This document shows positions 56,756 through 64,000 of a stretch of 64,000 nt of DNA, piece after piece. The DNA comes from Streptomyces sp. L-9-10. GTDB lineage: Bacteria > Actinomycetota > Actinomycetes > Streptomycetales > Streptomycetaceae. Location: NCBI RefSeq assembly GCF_004151105.1, contig NZ_PHRF01000096.1, positions 1 through 64,000 of the forward strand, given 5' to 3'. Position 1 is the stretch's first letter; each line of letters opens with the position of its first letter. The notes beneath the pieces were generated by a model. It was not told the origin of the DNA, did no database searches, and saw only the letters and a list, made by a program, of their open reading frames with translations. A program made the translations under genes and the position numbers.

Positions 56756-58042
56756 GTGTCCCATGACGCTCCGTCCTCCTCCCCTTCCCCCGCCCCCTCT
56801 CCCTCGGCCCGCACGCTGCTGCCGCTGGTCGCGCCCTCCCTGGTGGTCGGCGCGGCCTCGGCGCTGGTACTGCTGGGCGTGGACGAGATCGCGGATCAGC
56901 TGAAGGACGTGCTGTGGGAGACGCTCCCCGACGCCCTCGGGGTCGGCCGCTACTCCACGCTCTGGATGATCGTGATGCTCACGGCCACCGGGATCGCGGT
57001 GGGGATCGTCGTCCGGCAGGTATATGGACACGCCGGACCGGACCCGGCCACCACCGGGCTGGTCGACGAGCCGATGCGCCCCGGGGTGGTCCCGGGGCTG
57101 CTGGTGGTCACGGTGCTGGCACTGGCCGGCGGGGTGAGCCTCGGCCCGGAGAATCCGATCACCGCCGCCAATGTCGCGCTCACCTACTGGCTCGGCCGCA
57201 AGGCGGCGCCCGGCACCCCTGCCGCGCTCTGGTTCTCCCTCGCCGCCGCCGGCACGATCGGGGCGCTGTTCGGTACGCCCGTGGCGGCGGCACTGGTCCT
57301 GACCGAGACGCTCGCCGGGCGGCCGGGCCCCGGCTCGCTCTGGGACAAGCTGTTCGGTCCGCTGATCGCGGCCGGCGCGGGCGCGCTCGTGACCGCCCTG
57401 GTCGCCCACCCGGCCTTCGACCTCGCCCTGCCCGCGTACACCGGCACCCGCTGGAGCGATCTGCTGGCGGCGCTCGTGATCGCCCCGGTCGCGGCGGCGC
57501 TGGGGCTGGCGGCCTGCTACGCGTTCCCGTACGTCCACGCCGCCTTCCGGCGTCTCGGTCATCCCGTCCTGGCGGTCGCCTCCGGCGGGCTGGTCCTCGG
57601 TCTGCTGGGGGCGCTCGGCGGGCCGCTGACGCTGTTCAAGGGGCTGGACGAGGTGAAGACGCTGGCCGCCGACCCGGAGGGCTGGTCGGCGGGCTCGTTC
57701 GCGGTGATGACGGTGGTGAAGCTGGCCGCGCTGCTCACCGCCGCCGCCTGCGGCTTCCGGGGCGGCCGGATCTTCCCCGCCGTCTTCGTCGGGGTCGCGC
57801 TGGGCCTCTGCGCCCACGCGCTGGTCCCGGCCGTACAGCCCGGCCTGGGGGTGGTCTGCGGGGTGCTCGGCGTCCTGCTCGCCATCACCCGGCAGGGCTG
57901 GCTCAGCCTGTTCACCGCGGCGGTCCTGGTCGCCGATCCCAATGTGCTGCCGCTGCTCTGCGTCGCCGCCCTGCCCGCCTGGCTGGTGGTCACCGGCCAC
58001 CCTCTGATGCAGCTGCGCGAGGACGGCACGCCCCTGCGGTGA
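56756..58042 (+). CDS. CLC-type chloride channel/antiporter family (YfeO-like)
   Basis: 428 aa from GTG 56756, about ten to twelve membrane helices. GGVSLGPENP (125-134) matches the CLC G-x-E-G-P element with the gating Glu at 132, and GFRGGRIFPAVF resembles the GGxFxP filter motif. The first CLC selectivity motif (GSGIP) is not evident, as in YfeO-type ion channel proteins. 81 bp upstream of glutamate decarboxylase on the same strand. Confidence 0.87.
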   Translation: MSHDAPSSSPSPAPSPSARTLLPLVAPSLVVGAASALVLLGVDEIADQLKDVLWETLPDALGVGRYSTLWMIVMLTATGIAVGIVVRQVYGHAGPDPATTGLVDEPMRPGVVPGLLVVTVLALAGGVSLGPENPITAANVALTYWLGRKAAPGTPAALWFSLAAAGTIGALFGTPVAAALVLTETLAGRPGPGSLWDKLFGPLIAAGAGALVTALVAHPAFDLALPAYTGTRWSDLLAALVIAPVAAALGLAACYAFPYVHAAFRRLGHPVLAVASGGLVLGLLGALGGPLTLFKGLDEVKTLAADPEGWSAGSFAVMTVVKLAALLTAAACGFRGGRIFPAVFVGVALGLCAHALVPAVQPGLGVVCGVLGVLLAITRQGWLSLFTAAVLVADPNVLPLLCVAALPAWLVVTGHPLMQLREDGTPLR

Positions 58043-58123
58043 CCCCCGGACCCGGCGGGCGGTTCACCCCTTTCGTCCGTATTCTCGCGAAGGGAACCGT
58101 ACCCATCCCGAGGAGATCCGCCG

Positions 58124-59560
58124 ATGCCACTCCACCGAGGCGCGGACCGGGCAGCCGGAATGCCCCGGAGCGAACGCGACGAGCTGCGCAGGCTGTCGAT
58201 CAACCCCTTCTACGGGGAGGCCGATCCGACCAGCGAGATGACCTCGGCGCCGCCCATGCACCGGCTTCCCGACGGCCCGACCCCGCCGGACACGGCGTAC
58301 CAGCTCGTCCATGACGAGCTGATGCTCGACGGCAACTCACGGCTCAACCTCGCCACCTTCGTCACCACCTGGATGGAGCCGCAGGCCACGGCGCTGATGA
58401 CGGAGTGCCGGGACAAGAACATGATCGACAAGGATGAGTATCCGCGCACCGCCGAGCTGGAGCGGCGCTGTGTGGCGATGCTCGCCGACCTCTGGAACGC
58501 GCCGGACCCGGCGACGACCGTCGGCTGCTCGACGACGGGATCGAGCGAGGCCTGCATGCTGGCCGGGATGGCGCTCAAGCGCCGCTGGGCCGGGCGCAAC
58601 GCCGCGCGCTACCCGGCGACGGCCCGGCCCAATCTCGTCATGGGCGTCAACGTCCAGGTCTGCTGGGACAAATTCTGCAACTTCTGGGAGGTCGAGTCGC
58701 GGCAGGTGCCCATGGAGGGCGACCGCTTCCATCTCGACCCCCAGGCCGCCGCCGAACTCTGCGACGAGAACACCATCGGGGTCGTCGCCGTCCTGGGCTC
58801 CACCTTCGACGGCTCGTACGAACCCGTCGCCGAGCTGTGCGCGGCGCTGGACGCGCTCCAGGAGCGTACGGGGCTCGACATCCCCGTCCATGTCGACGGG
58901 GCGTCGGGCGCCATGGTGGCGCCCTTCCTCGACGAGGACCTGGTCTGGGACTTCCGGCTGCCGCGCGTCTCCTCCATCAACACCTCCGGGCACAAGTACG
59001 GGCTGGTCTACCCGGGCGTCGGCTGGGCGCTGTGGCGTTCGCCCGCCGAGCTGCCCGAGGAGCTGGTCTTCCGCGTCAACTACCTGGGCGGTGACATGCC
59101 CACGTTCGCGCTGAACTTCTCCCGGCCGGGCGCGCAGGTCGTCGCGCAGTACTACACCTTCCTGCGGCTGGGCAGGGACGGCTACCGCGCCGTCCAGCAG
59201 ACCGCGCGGGACATCGCCGGGAAGCTGGCCGGGCGGATCGAGGAGCTGGGCGACTTCCGGCTGCTCACGCGGGGGAACGAACTGCCCGTGTTCGCCTTCA
59301 CCACCGCCCCCGGCGTGACGGCCTTCGACGTCTTCGACGTCTCGCGCCGGCTGCGCGAGCGCGGCTGGCTCGTACCGGCGTACACCTTCCCCGCCCATCG
59401 CGAGGACCTGTCCGTGCTGCGGGTGGTCTGCCGCAACGGCTTCTCGGCCGACCTGGCGACACTGCTGGTGGCCGACCTGAAGGGGGTACTGCCCGAACTC
59501 CGCGAACAGGAGCACCCATTGGGCCGGGACAAGTCCGCGGCGACGGCCTTCCACCACTGA
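58124..59560 (+). CDS. Glutamate decarboxylase
   Basis: 478-aa PLP enzyme converting glutamate to GABA with consumption of a proton. NPFYGEADPTSEMTSAP, TVGCSTTGSSEACMLAGMA, VHVDGASGAMVAPF, and Schiff-base Lys291 in NTSGHKYGLVYPG. The C-terminus ends AFHH; the penultimate His corresponds to the residue that closes the active site of E. coli GadB at neutral pH. ATG 58124 has GAGGAG upstream. Same strand as the CLC gene; no GadC antiporter is nearby. Confidence 0.95.
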   Translation: MPLHRGADRAAGMPRSERDELRRLSINPFYGEADPTSEMTSAPPMHRLPDGPTPPDTAYQLVHDELMLDGNSRLNLATFVTTWMEPQATALMTECRDKNMIDKDEYPRTAELERRCVAMLADLWNAPDPATTVGCSTTGSSEACMLAGMALKRRWAGRNAARYPATARPNLVMGVNVQVCWDKFCNFWEVESRQVPMEGDRFHLDPQAAAELCDENTIGVVAVLGSTFDGSYEPVAELCAALDALQERTGLDIPVHVDGASGAMVAPFLDEDLVWDFRLPRVSSINTSGHKYGLVYPGVGWALWRSPAELPEELVFRVNYLGGDMPTFALNFSRPGAQVVAQYYTFLRLGRDGYRAVQQTARDIAGKLAGRIEELGDFRLLTRGNELPVFAFTTAPGVTAFDVFDVSRRLRERGWLVPAYTFPAHREDLSVLRVVCRNGFSADLATLLVADLKGVLPELREQEHPLGRDKSAATAFHH

Positions 59561-59578
59561 ACGCGTACGCGCCCCCGC

Positions 59579-59611
59579 CCCCGCCCCCGGAGCCACTCTC
59601 CGGGGGCGGGG
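59579..59611. terminator. Bidirectional terminator between glutamate decarboxylase and the ABC permease
   Basis: Perfect 13-bp arms 59579-59591 and 59599-59611, 7-nt loop, between two convergent genes. Confidence 0.85.
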
Positions 59612-59642
59612 TCCGGCCCCGTACCGGCCGTGCGCGTCCGGA

Positions 59643-60485
59643 TCAGCGGCTGAGCCTCCCGAACCGCCGTACCGCCAGCGGGAAGAAGAGCGCGAGCAGC
59701 GCCACCGGCCAGAGGACCGCCAGCGTCCCCGCGTGCTCCGCGGCCCAGGAGCCGCCCGCCGCGGCCGGGTTGCCGAACAGGTCCCGTACCGCCGTCGCCG
59801 TCGCCGACATCGGGTTCCACTCCACGACCGCGCCCAGCCAGCCCGGCATGGACTCCGGCGTCGCGAACGCGTTGGAGAGGAAGCCGATCGGCCAGACCAG
59901 GATCTGCACCGCCTGCACCATCTCGGGACGGCCCGCCACCATCGCCAGCTGGATCCCGAGCCAGAGCATCGCGAACCGGAACAGCAGCAGCAGTCCGAGA
60001 GCGCCGAGGAAGGACGCGGTGCCTTCGTGCCAGCGCCAGCCGATGAGGTAGCCGACGCCGGTCATCACGAGCAGGCTGACCGCCGACTGGAGCATGTCCG
60101 CCACGCTCCGGCCCACCAGGACCGCCGACGAGGCCATGGGCATCGAACGGAAGCGGTCCACCACCCCCTTGTTCAGGTCCTGGGTGACGGCGAGCATCGT
60201 GGACTCCAGGCCGAAGGCCATGGTCAGGGCGAGCATGCCCGGGACGAGGAACTCGACGTACGCCCCGTCGATCCCCCGGCCGCCGCCGATCAGATAGCCG
60301 AACATCAGCAGGAGCATCACCGGGAAGACCAGCCCGACGACGACCTGGACCGGCTGCCGTGCCCAGCGGGCGAGTTCGCGCCGGGTCATGGTCCAGGAGT
60401 CCGCGAGGGCCCAGCCGAGCCCGCCGCCTCCGGGGACCGTGTCCGGATCCGTGGACGCCGATGCCGTGGCGTTCACCGTCGTCAC
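59643..60485 (-). CDS. ABC-2 type permease (DrrB-like)
   Basis: 280 aa, six membrane helices, ABC2_membrane family of daunorubicin-type exporters (TMTRRELARWARQPVQVVVGLVFPVMLLLMFGYLIGG; DLNKGVVDRFRSMPMASSAVLVGRS). Overlaps the end of the ATPase gene by 4 bp (ATGA). Probable export of a drug or lipid. Confidence 0.94.
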   Translation of the reverse strand: MTTVNATASASTDPDTVPGGGGLGWALADSWTMTRRELARWARQPVQVVVGLVFPVMLLLMFGYLIGGGRGIDGAYVEFLVPGMLALTMAFGLESTMLAVTQDLNKGVVDRFRSMPMASSAVLVGRSVADMLQSAVSLLVMTGVGYLIGWRWHEGTASFLGALGLLLLFRFAMLWLGIQLAMVAGRPEMVQAVQILVWPIGFLSNAFATPESMPGWLGAVVEWNPMSATATAVRDLFGNPAAAGGSWAAEHAGTLAVLWPVALLALFFPLAVRRFGRLSR

Positions 60486-61498
60486 GCCGTCACCTCCTGT
60501 CGCTCCTGAGGGACGTCCCCGTCCCTCTTCCTTCGCTCAGCGGCGTCCTCGCCCGTGAGATGGAGGAAGACCTCGTCCAGCGTCGGCCGCCGCAGCGCGA
60601 TGTCCTCCGCCTCGATCCCCTCTTCGTGGAAGGCGCGTACGGTCTCGGTCAGCGCCGCCATGCGGTCCGCCACGGGCGCGCTCAGCAGCCGCCGGTCCAC
60701 GTCCGTACTGACGGCGTGCGTGCCCGTGGTGCGTGCCAGCGCCCGTGCGCCGTCCGCGAGCCGGTCCGCGTCGCGCAGTACGACATCGATGCGGTCGCCG
60801 CCGGTCCGCGCCTTGAGTGCGTCCGCCGTGCCCTCCGCGATGACCCGTCCGCCGTCCACCACCGAGATACGGTCGGCCAGTTGGTCGGCCTCCTCCAGAT
60901 ACTGCGTGGTCAGCAGTACGGTCGTACCGCCGCCGACCAGCGAGCGCACCGCGCTCCACACCTCCGCCCGGCCGCGCGGGTCGAGTCCGGTCGTCGGCTC
61001 GTCCAGGAACAGCACCTCCGGGTCGGTGATCAGCGAGGCCGCGAGGTCGAGCCGGCGCCGCATGCCGCCGCTGTACTGCTTGACGGCCTTGCGGCCGGTG
61101 TCCGTCAGGCCGAACCGCTCCAGCAGCTCACCGGCCCGCTCCCTCGCCCGCCGGGCGCCGAGGTGGTAGAGCCGTCCGAACATCTCCAGGTTCTGCCGGC
61201 CGCTCAGGTCCTCGTCGAGGGCCGCGTGCTGCCCCAGCAGCCCGATCCTGCGCCGCACTTCGCGCGCGTGGGTCCGTACGTCGAGCCCGGCCACCCGCAC
61301 CAGCCCCTCGTCGGGCCGCAGCAGCGTGGTGAGGATCCGTACGGCCGTGGTCTTGCCCGCGCCGTTCGGCCCGAGCACGCCGTGCACCGTGCCGCGTTCC
61401 ACCGTCAGATCGAACCCGTCGAGGGCCCGCTTCTCTCCGTATCGCTTGCGTGCGCCCGCCACCACGATCACGTCGGTCATATCGGCCACATCGGTCAA
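60482..61498 (-). CDS. Daunorubicin-type ABC exporter ATPase (DrrA-like)
   Basis: 338 aa from TTG 61498, chosen because GGGAGG lies 8 nt upstream; an upstream TTG (61525) and a downstream ATG (61480) fit less well. GPNGAGKTT, signature YSGGMRRRLDLAASL, FLDEPTTGLDP, and the DrrA-type C-terminal domain ending RRPTLDEVFLHLTG. Operon with the permease; preceded by a PadR gene and two matching operators. Confidence 0.94.
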   Translation of the reverse strand: MTDVADMTDVIVVAGARKRYGEKRALDGFDLTVERGTVHGVLGPNGAGKTTAVRILTTLLRPDEGLVRVAGLDVRTHAREVRRRIGLLGQHAALDEDLSGRQNLEMFGRLYHLGARRARERAGELLERFGLTDTGRKAVKQYSGGMRRRLDLAASLITDPEVLFLDEPTTGLDPRGRAEVWSAVRSLVGGGTTVLLTTQYLEEADQLADRISVVDGGRVIAEGTADALKARTGGDRIDVVLRDADRLADGARALARTTGTHAVSTDVDRRLLSAPVADRMAALTETVRAFHEEGIEAEDIALRRPTLDEVFLHLTGEDAAERRKRDGDVPQERQEVTA

Positions 61499-61518
61499 CG
61501 TCTTCGCCTCCCACCGGG

Positions 61519-61534
61519 TAATCAAACTTGACTA
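61519..61534. promoter_or_regulatory. PadR operator copy 1
   Basis: TAATCAAACTTGACTA, with TCAA/TTGA arms; in the same orientation as copy 2 read on the minus strand (TAATCAAGTTTGACCA; 13 of 16 identical). Lies downstream of the ABC promoter's -10, around the expected start of the message. Confidence 0.7.
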
Positions 61535-61544
61535 CCGAGCCGGA

Positions 61545-61573
61545 AGAGTAACCCCGGCCCCCCAATTGGTCAA
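61545..61573 (-). promoter_or_regulatory. Promoter of the ABC exporter operon
   Basis: Minus strand -35 TTGACC (61573-61568), 17-bp spacer, -10 TACTCT (61550-61545). The -35 lies within operator copy 2. Confidence 0.65.
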
Positions 61574-61582
61574 ACTTGATTA
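61567..61582. promoter_or_regulatory. PadR operator copy 2
   Basis: tggtcaaacttgatta; covers the ABC promoter -35 and includes the PadR stop codon (complement at 61580-61582). Confidence 0.7.
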
Positions 61583-62221
61583 GCGATGATCTCCGTCATC
61601 GGGGACACCCGTCGCGTACGGGTTCTCCTGGCCCTCGGCGAGCACCGCCACGAACGGCTCGCCCTCACCCGCGAAGGTGTACGCGCCGCCCTCGATGCGC
61701 TTGATCAGCCCCCGCGTCCACTCCGCGCCCGAATCCGCCGAGTGCACCCACAGGTTCATGATCTCGCCGATGTGCCCGAGCTGTTCCGGGCCCTCCTCCG
61801 GCACATAGTGCTCGGTCACCGCGGCCCGCCACGCCTCGATCCCCGCCACGCGCTCCTTGAGCAGCTCGATGACCTCGGCGCGCGGCAGATCGACGATGGC
61901 GCCGATCCCCGCCGACAGCACGTCCATCTTCTGGTCATAGGTGGTCAGCGCCTCGCGCAGCAGCCGCAGATACTCCTCGCGGCCCGCGTCCGTCAGCTCG
62001 TACTCGGTACGCGGCGGCCCGCCCGCCGTGCTCGGCGCGACCTCGTGCGCCAGCAGGACGCCCTGCTTCGCCATCTGCTTGAGCGCGTGGTAGATCGACC
62101 CGGGCTTGGCGTTGGACCACTCGTGGGCGCCCCAGTACTCCAGGTCATTGCGTACCTGATAGCCATGGGCCCGGCCGTGCTGGCGGACCGCGCAGAGTAC
62201 GAGCAAACGGATCGCTGACAT
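61580..62221 (-). CDS. PadR-family repressor
   Basis: 213 aa. N-terminal PadR winged helix (MSAIRLLVLCAVRQHGRAHGYQVRNDLEYW, GSIYHALKQMAKQGVLLAHE, RTEYELTDAGREEYLRLL) and a C-terminal helical domain. Located directly upstream of the exporter operon, whose promoter is flanked by two matching sites; PadR proteins usually release DNA upon binding the exported drug. Confidence 0.93.
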   Translation of the reverse strand: MSAIRLLVLCAVRQHGRAHGYQVRNDLEYWGAHEWSNAKPGSIYHALKQMAKQGVLLAHEVAPSTAGGPPRTEYELTDAGREEYLRLLREALTTYDQKMDVLSAGIGAIVDLPRAEVIELLKERVAGIEAWRAAVTEHYVPEEGPEQLGHIGEIMNLWVHSADSGAEWTRGLIKRIEGGAYTFAGEGEPFVAVLAEGQENPYATGVPDDGDHR

Positions 62222-62283
62222 TGCTCCAGGTTATGACTCCGGAGCGCGACGCCCCCGCCGGGCCCGCGACCGCACGACCGCGC

Positions 62284-62331
62284 GACGCGTCGACGTCAGC
62301 GTCAGAAGACGCGCCAACGTCGGCGTCAGAA
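62284..62331. repeat. 24-bp tandem repeat over the aldehyde dehydrogenase stop
   Basis: Two adjacent 24-bp units (62284-62307, 62308-62331) of form gacgcgycracgtcrgcgtcagaa; the second includes the stop codon complement (62326-62328). Confidence 0.88.
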
Positions 62332-63792
62332 GGGGAACGCGGTACGGCCGTGCTGCACCGAGATCCACTTCTGCGTCGTGAACGCCTCCACCGTCGAGTC
62401 GCCGTTGAGCCGGCCGAGCCCCGAGAACTTCTCCCCGCCGAAGGCCACCAGCGGCTCGTCCTGCACGGTCGAGTCGTTGACATGCATCATGCCGGTGACG
62501 ATCCGCTTGGCGAACGCGACGCCGCGCTCCACGTTCGAGGTGTGCACGGCACCGCTCAGCCCATACGGGGTGTTGTTGGCGAGCCGTACCGCCTCTTCCT
62601 CCCCGTCGAACGGGACCAGCAGCACCACGGGCCCGAAGATCTCCTGCCGCATCAGCGGGGAGTCCTCGCCCAGGCCCGCCAGCACCGTCGGCTCCACGAG
62701 ATTGCCGCGCGTACGCCCCCGTACGAGCGCGGTCGCTCCCTCCGCCAGCGCCTGGTCCACCACCGCCGTCAGGGCGTCCGCCTGGAAGGTGTTGATGACC
62801 GGGCCGATCTGGGTCTCGGGGTCGCGCGGGTCGCCCGTCCTCAGCGACGCCACCTTCGCCACGAACTTCTCGGTGAACCGCTTCTCGACGGCGCGGTCCA
62901 CGAGGATCCGGTTGGCGGCCACACAGACCTGGCCCTGGTAGATGAAGCGGCTGGCGACCGCCGCGTCCACCGCGTAGTCGAGCCCCGCCTCGTCGAGATC
63001 GTCGAGGACGACCAGCGCGCTGTTACCGCTCAGTTCGAGTATCGCCCGCTTGAAGTTGCCGCCCGCCACCGCGCCGACATGACGGCCGACCCGGTCCGAG
63101 CCGGCGAACGAGATCACCTTCGGCACGGGGTGCTCGATGAGCGCGTCCCCGACCTCCGCGATGTCCGTCACCACGACGTTGAGCAGTCCGGCCGGCAGCT
63201 CCGCGTCCTCGAAGAGCTTGGCGATCAGCCCGCCGCCGACGATGGGCGCGTTCTGGTTGGGCTTGATCACGACGGCGTTGCCGAGCGCCAGCGCGGGCGC
63301 CACCGACTTGATCGTCACCAGGAAGGGGAAGTTGAAGGGGGTGATCACGCCGATGACACCGACCGGCAGCCGGTAGACACGGTTCTCCTTGCCGTCCACC
63401 GGGGACGGCAGGATCCGGCCTTCGGGCCGCAGCGACAGCTGTATGGCATCGCGCAGGAACTCCTGCGCGGCACTGACCTCGTGCTCCGCCTTGAGCCGCG
63501 TACCGCCCAGCTCGTCGATGATCGCCTCGATGATGTCGTCCCTGCGCTCCTCGACCAGCCTGAGGACGCGCTCGAAGACCCGGCGACGGGTGTACGGACT
63601 GATCGCGGCCCAGTCGCGCTGCGCGCGTTCGGCGGCGCGGTACGCCTCGTCGATCTCCTGGACCGTGGCGATCGTGATGGCCGCGAGCTTCTCCCCGTTG
63701 TACGGATTGAAGTCGATGATGTCCCACGAGCCGCTGCCGGTCCGCCACTCGCCGTCGATGTACTGGTGGGCCAGGTCGGTGAAGTAGGACAT
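62326..63792 (-). CDS. Aldehyde dehydrogenase (benzaldehyde/vanillin dehydrogenase-like)
   Basis: 488-aa NAD(P)-dependent enzyme. TPFNFPFLVTIKSVAPALALGN, FAGSDRVGRHVGAVAGG, general base in LELSGNSALVV, catalytic Cys in IYQGQVCVAANR and QEIFGPVVLLVPF. ATG 63792 is chosen for AAGGGA 6 nt upstream; an in-frame ATG at 63843 would add 17 residues. Near its start is a ctgcaggtg direct repeat (63806-63823). Substrate not determined. Confidence 0.93.
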   Translation of the reverse strand: MSYFTDLAHQYIDGEWRTGSGSWDIIDFNPYNGEKLAAITIATVQEIDEAYRAAERAQRDWAAISPYTRRRVFERVLRLVEERRDDIIEAIIDELGGTRLKAEHEVSAAQEFLRDAIQLSLRPEGRILPSPVDGKENRVYRLPVGVIGVITPFNFPFLVTIKSVAPALALGNAVVIKPNQNAPIVGGGLIAKLFEDAELPAGLLNVVVTDIAEVGDALIEHPVPKVISFAGSDRVGRHVGAVAGGNFKRAILELSGNSALVVLDDLDEAGLDYAVDAAVASRFIYQGQVCVAANRILVDRAVEKRFTEKFVAKVASLRTGDPRDPETQIGPVINTFQADALTAVVDQALAEGATALVRGRTRGNLVEPTVLAGLGEDSPLMRQEIFGPVVLLVPFDGEEEAVRLANNTPYGLSGAVHTSNVERGVAFAKRIVTGMMHVNDSTVQDEPLVAFGGEKFSGLGRLNGDSTVEAFTTQKWISVQHGRTAFPF

Positions 63793-63855
63793 GCGATCCC
63801 TTACTGCAGGTGCTGCAGGTGCAAACTCCTGATATGAGGTCATCGTACTGATGTC

Positions 63856-64000
63856 TCAGATCAGTTGGAGCAGTCCGCGCAGGACATCTCGGCTCTCTTC
63901 CGGTCCCGGGCTGTCCTGCTGTAGTCGGCCCATCACCCGTTCGTACTGGGCGACCTCCTCGCGCTTGTCCAGATACAGCGCGCTGGTCAGCTGCTCCAGG
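63856..64000 (-). CDS. C-terminal end of an XRE-type regulator (DUF5753-like), cut by window edge
   Basis: Only the last 48 codons are visible: LEQLTSALYLDKREEVAQYERVM, then GRLQQDSPGPEESRDVLRGLLQLI and TGA at 63858-63856. The ALYLDK-x-EEV-x-x-YE pattern is typical of the C-terminus of Scr1/DUF5753 helix-turn-helix proteins of actinobacteria. It lies upstream of the aldehyde dehydrogenase on the same strand. Confidence 0.7.
   Translation of the reverse strand, partial: LEQLTSALYLDKREEVAQYERVMGRLQQDSPGPEESRDVLRGLLQLI

Overview
The window is a piece of a high-GC actinobacterial chromosome, almost certainly Streptomyces. Gene order, GC-biased third codon positions, GTG starts and several lineage markers support this: the sigE-cseA-cseB-cseC operon, Lsr2, a short actinobacterial NAGS, and the ftsH-folE / folP-folB-folK block. 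It looks like conserved core chromosome, not an island. I see no rRNA, tRNA, insertion sequence, prophage or CRISPR array. Both ends cut genes: a sigma-factor-like gene on the left and an XRE/DUF5937-unrelated DUF5753-type regulator on the right.

Layout. 1-6.6 kb: partial sigma-like gene, then radA-disA (DNA repair and c-di-AMP), a membrane-anchored surface protein, a PAP2 phosphatase and mutY. 6.7-10.1 kb: the cell-envelope-stress operon sigE-cseABC. 10.2-13.3 kb: a DHA2 drug exporter divergent from its TetR regulator, with two matching operators, then a secreted M23 peptidase. 13.3-14.4 kb: about 1 kb without a convincing gene but with strong hairpins. 14.4-20.6 kb: clpC, an SCO3374-family gene, lsr2, NAGS, a BlaI-type repressor and small conserved proteins. 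20.8-26.6 kb: a translationally coupled cofactor operon (DUF2520 oxidoreductase, a 51-codon ORF, panC, nadB, nadC, coaX) serving CoA and NAD synthesis.

26.7-42.4 kb: a PLP aldolase-like enzyme, an ArsR-type regulator, a NarL-type two-component pair, a MidA/NDUFAF7-like methyltransferase beside an orphan nuoD, a coiled-coil membrane protein, a divergent glycine-betaine/choline-type ABC importer, and a divergent esterase / lysyl-phosphatidylglycerol synthase pair. 42.5-53.8 kb: folate and housekeeping genes (folP, NTF2-like, folB, folK, DUF3180, folE, ftsH, hpt, tilS, a zinc metalloprotease, dacB, ppa). 53.9-64 kb: a ThrE-like exporter, DedA, a CLC-type channel next to glutamate decarboxylase (a plausible acid-resistance pair), a PadR-controlled ABC exporter with two matching operators, and an aldehyde dehydrogenase.

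The most unusual signal is not a gene. Short tandem direct repeats (8-24 bp units) recur at or just after stop codons at a dozen loci (disA, PAP2, mutY, MFS, tetR, response regulator, kinase, methyltransferase, ABC permease, ABC ATPase, folK, aldehyde dehydrogenase). Repeats inside coding sequences have periods divisible by three. The other leading observations are the methyltransferase-NuoD pair, the CLC-GAD pair and the 51-codon coupled ORF.
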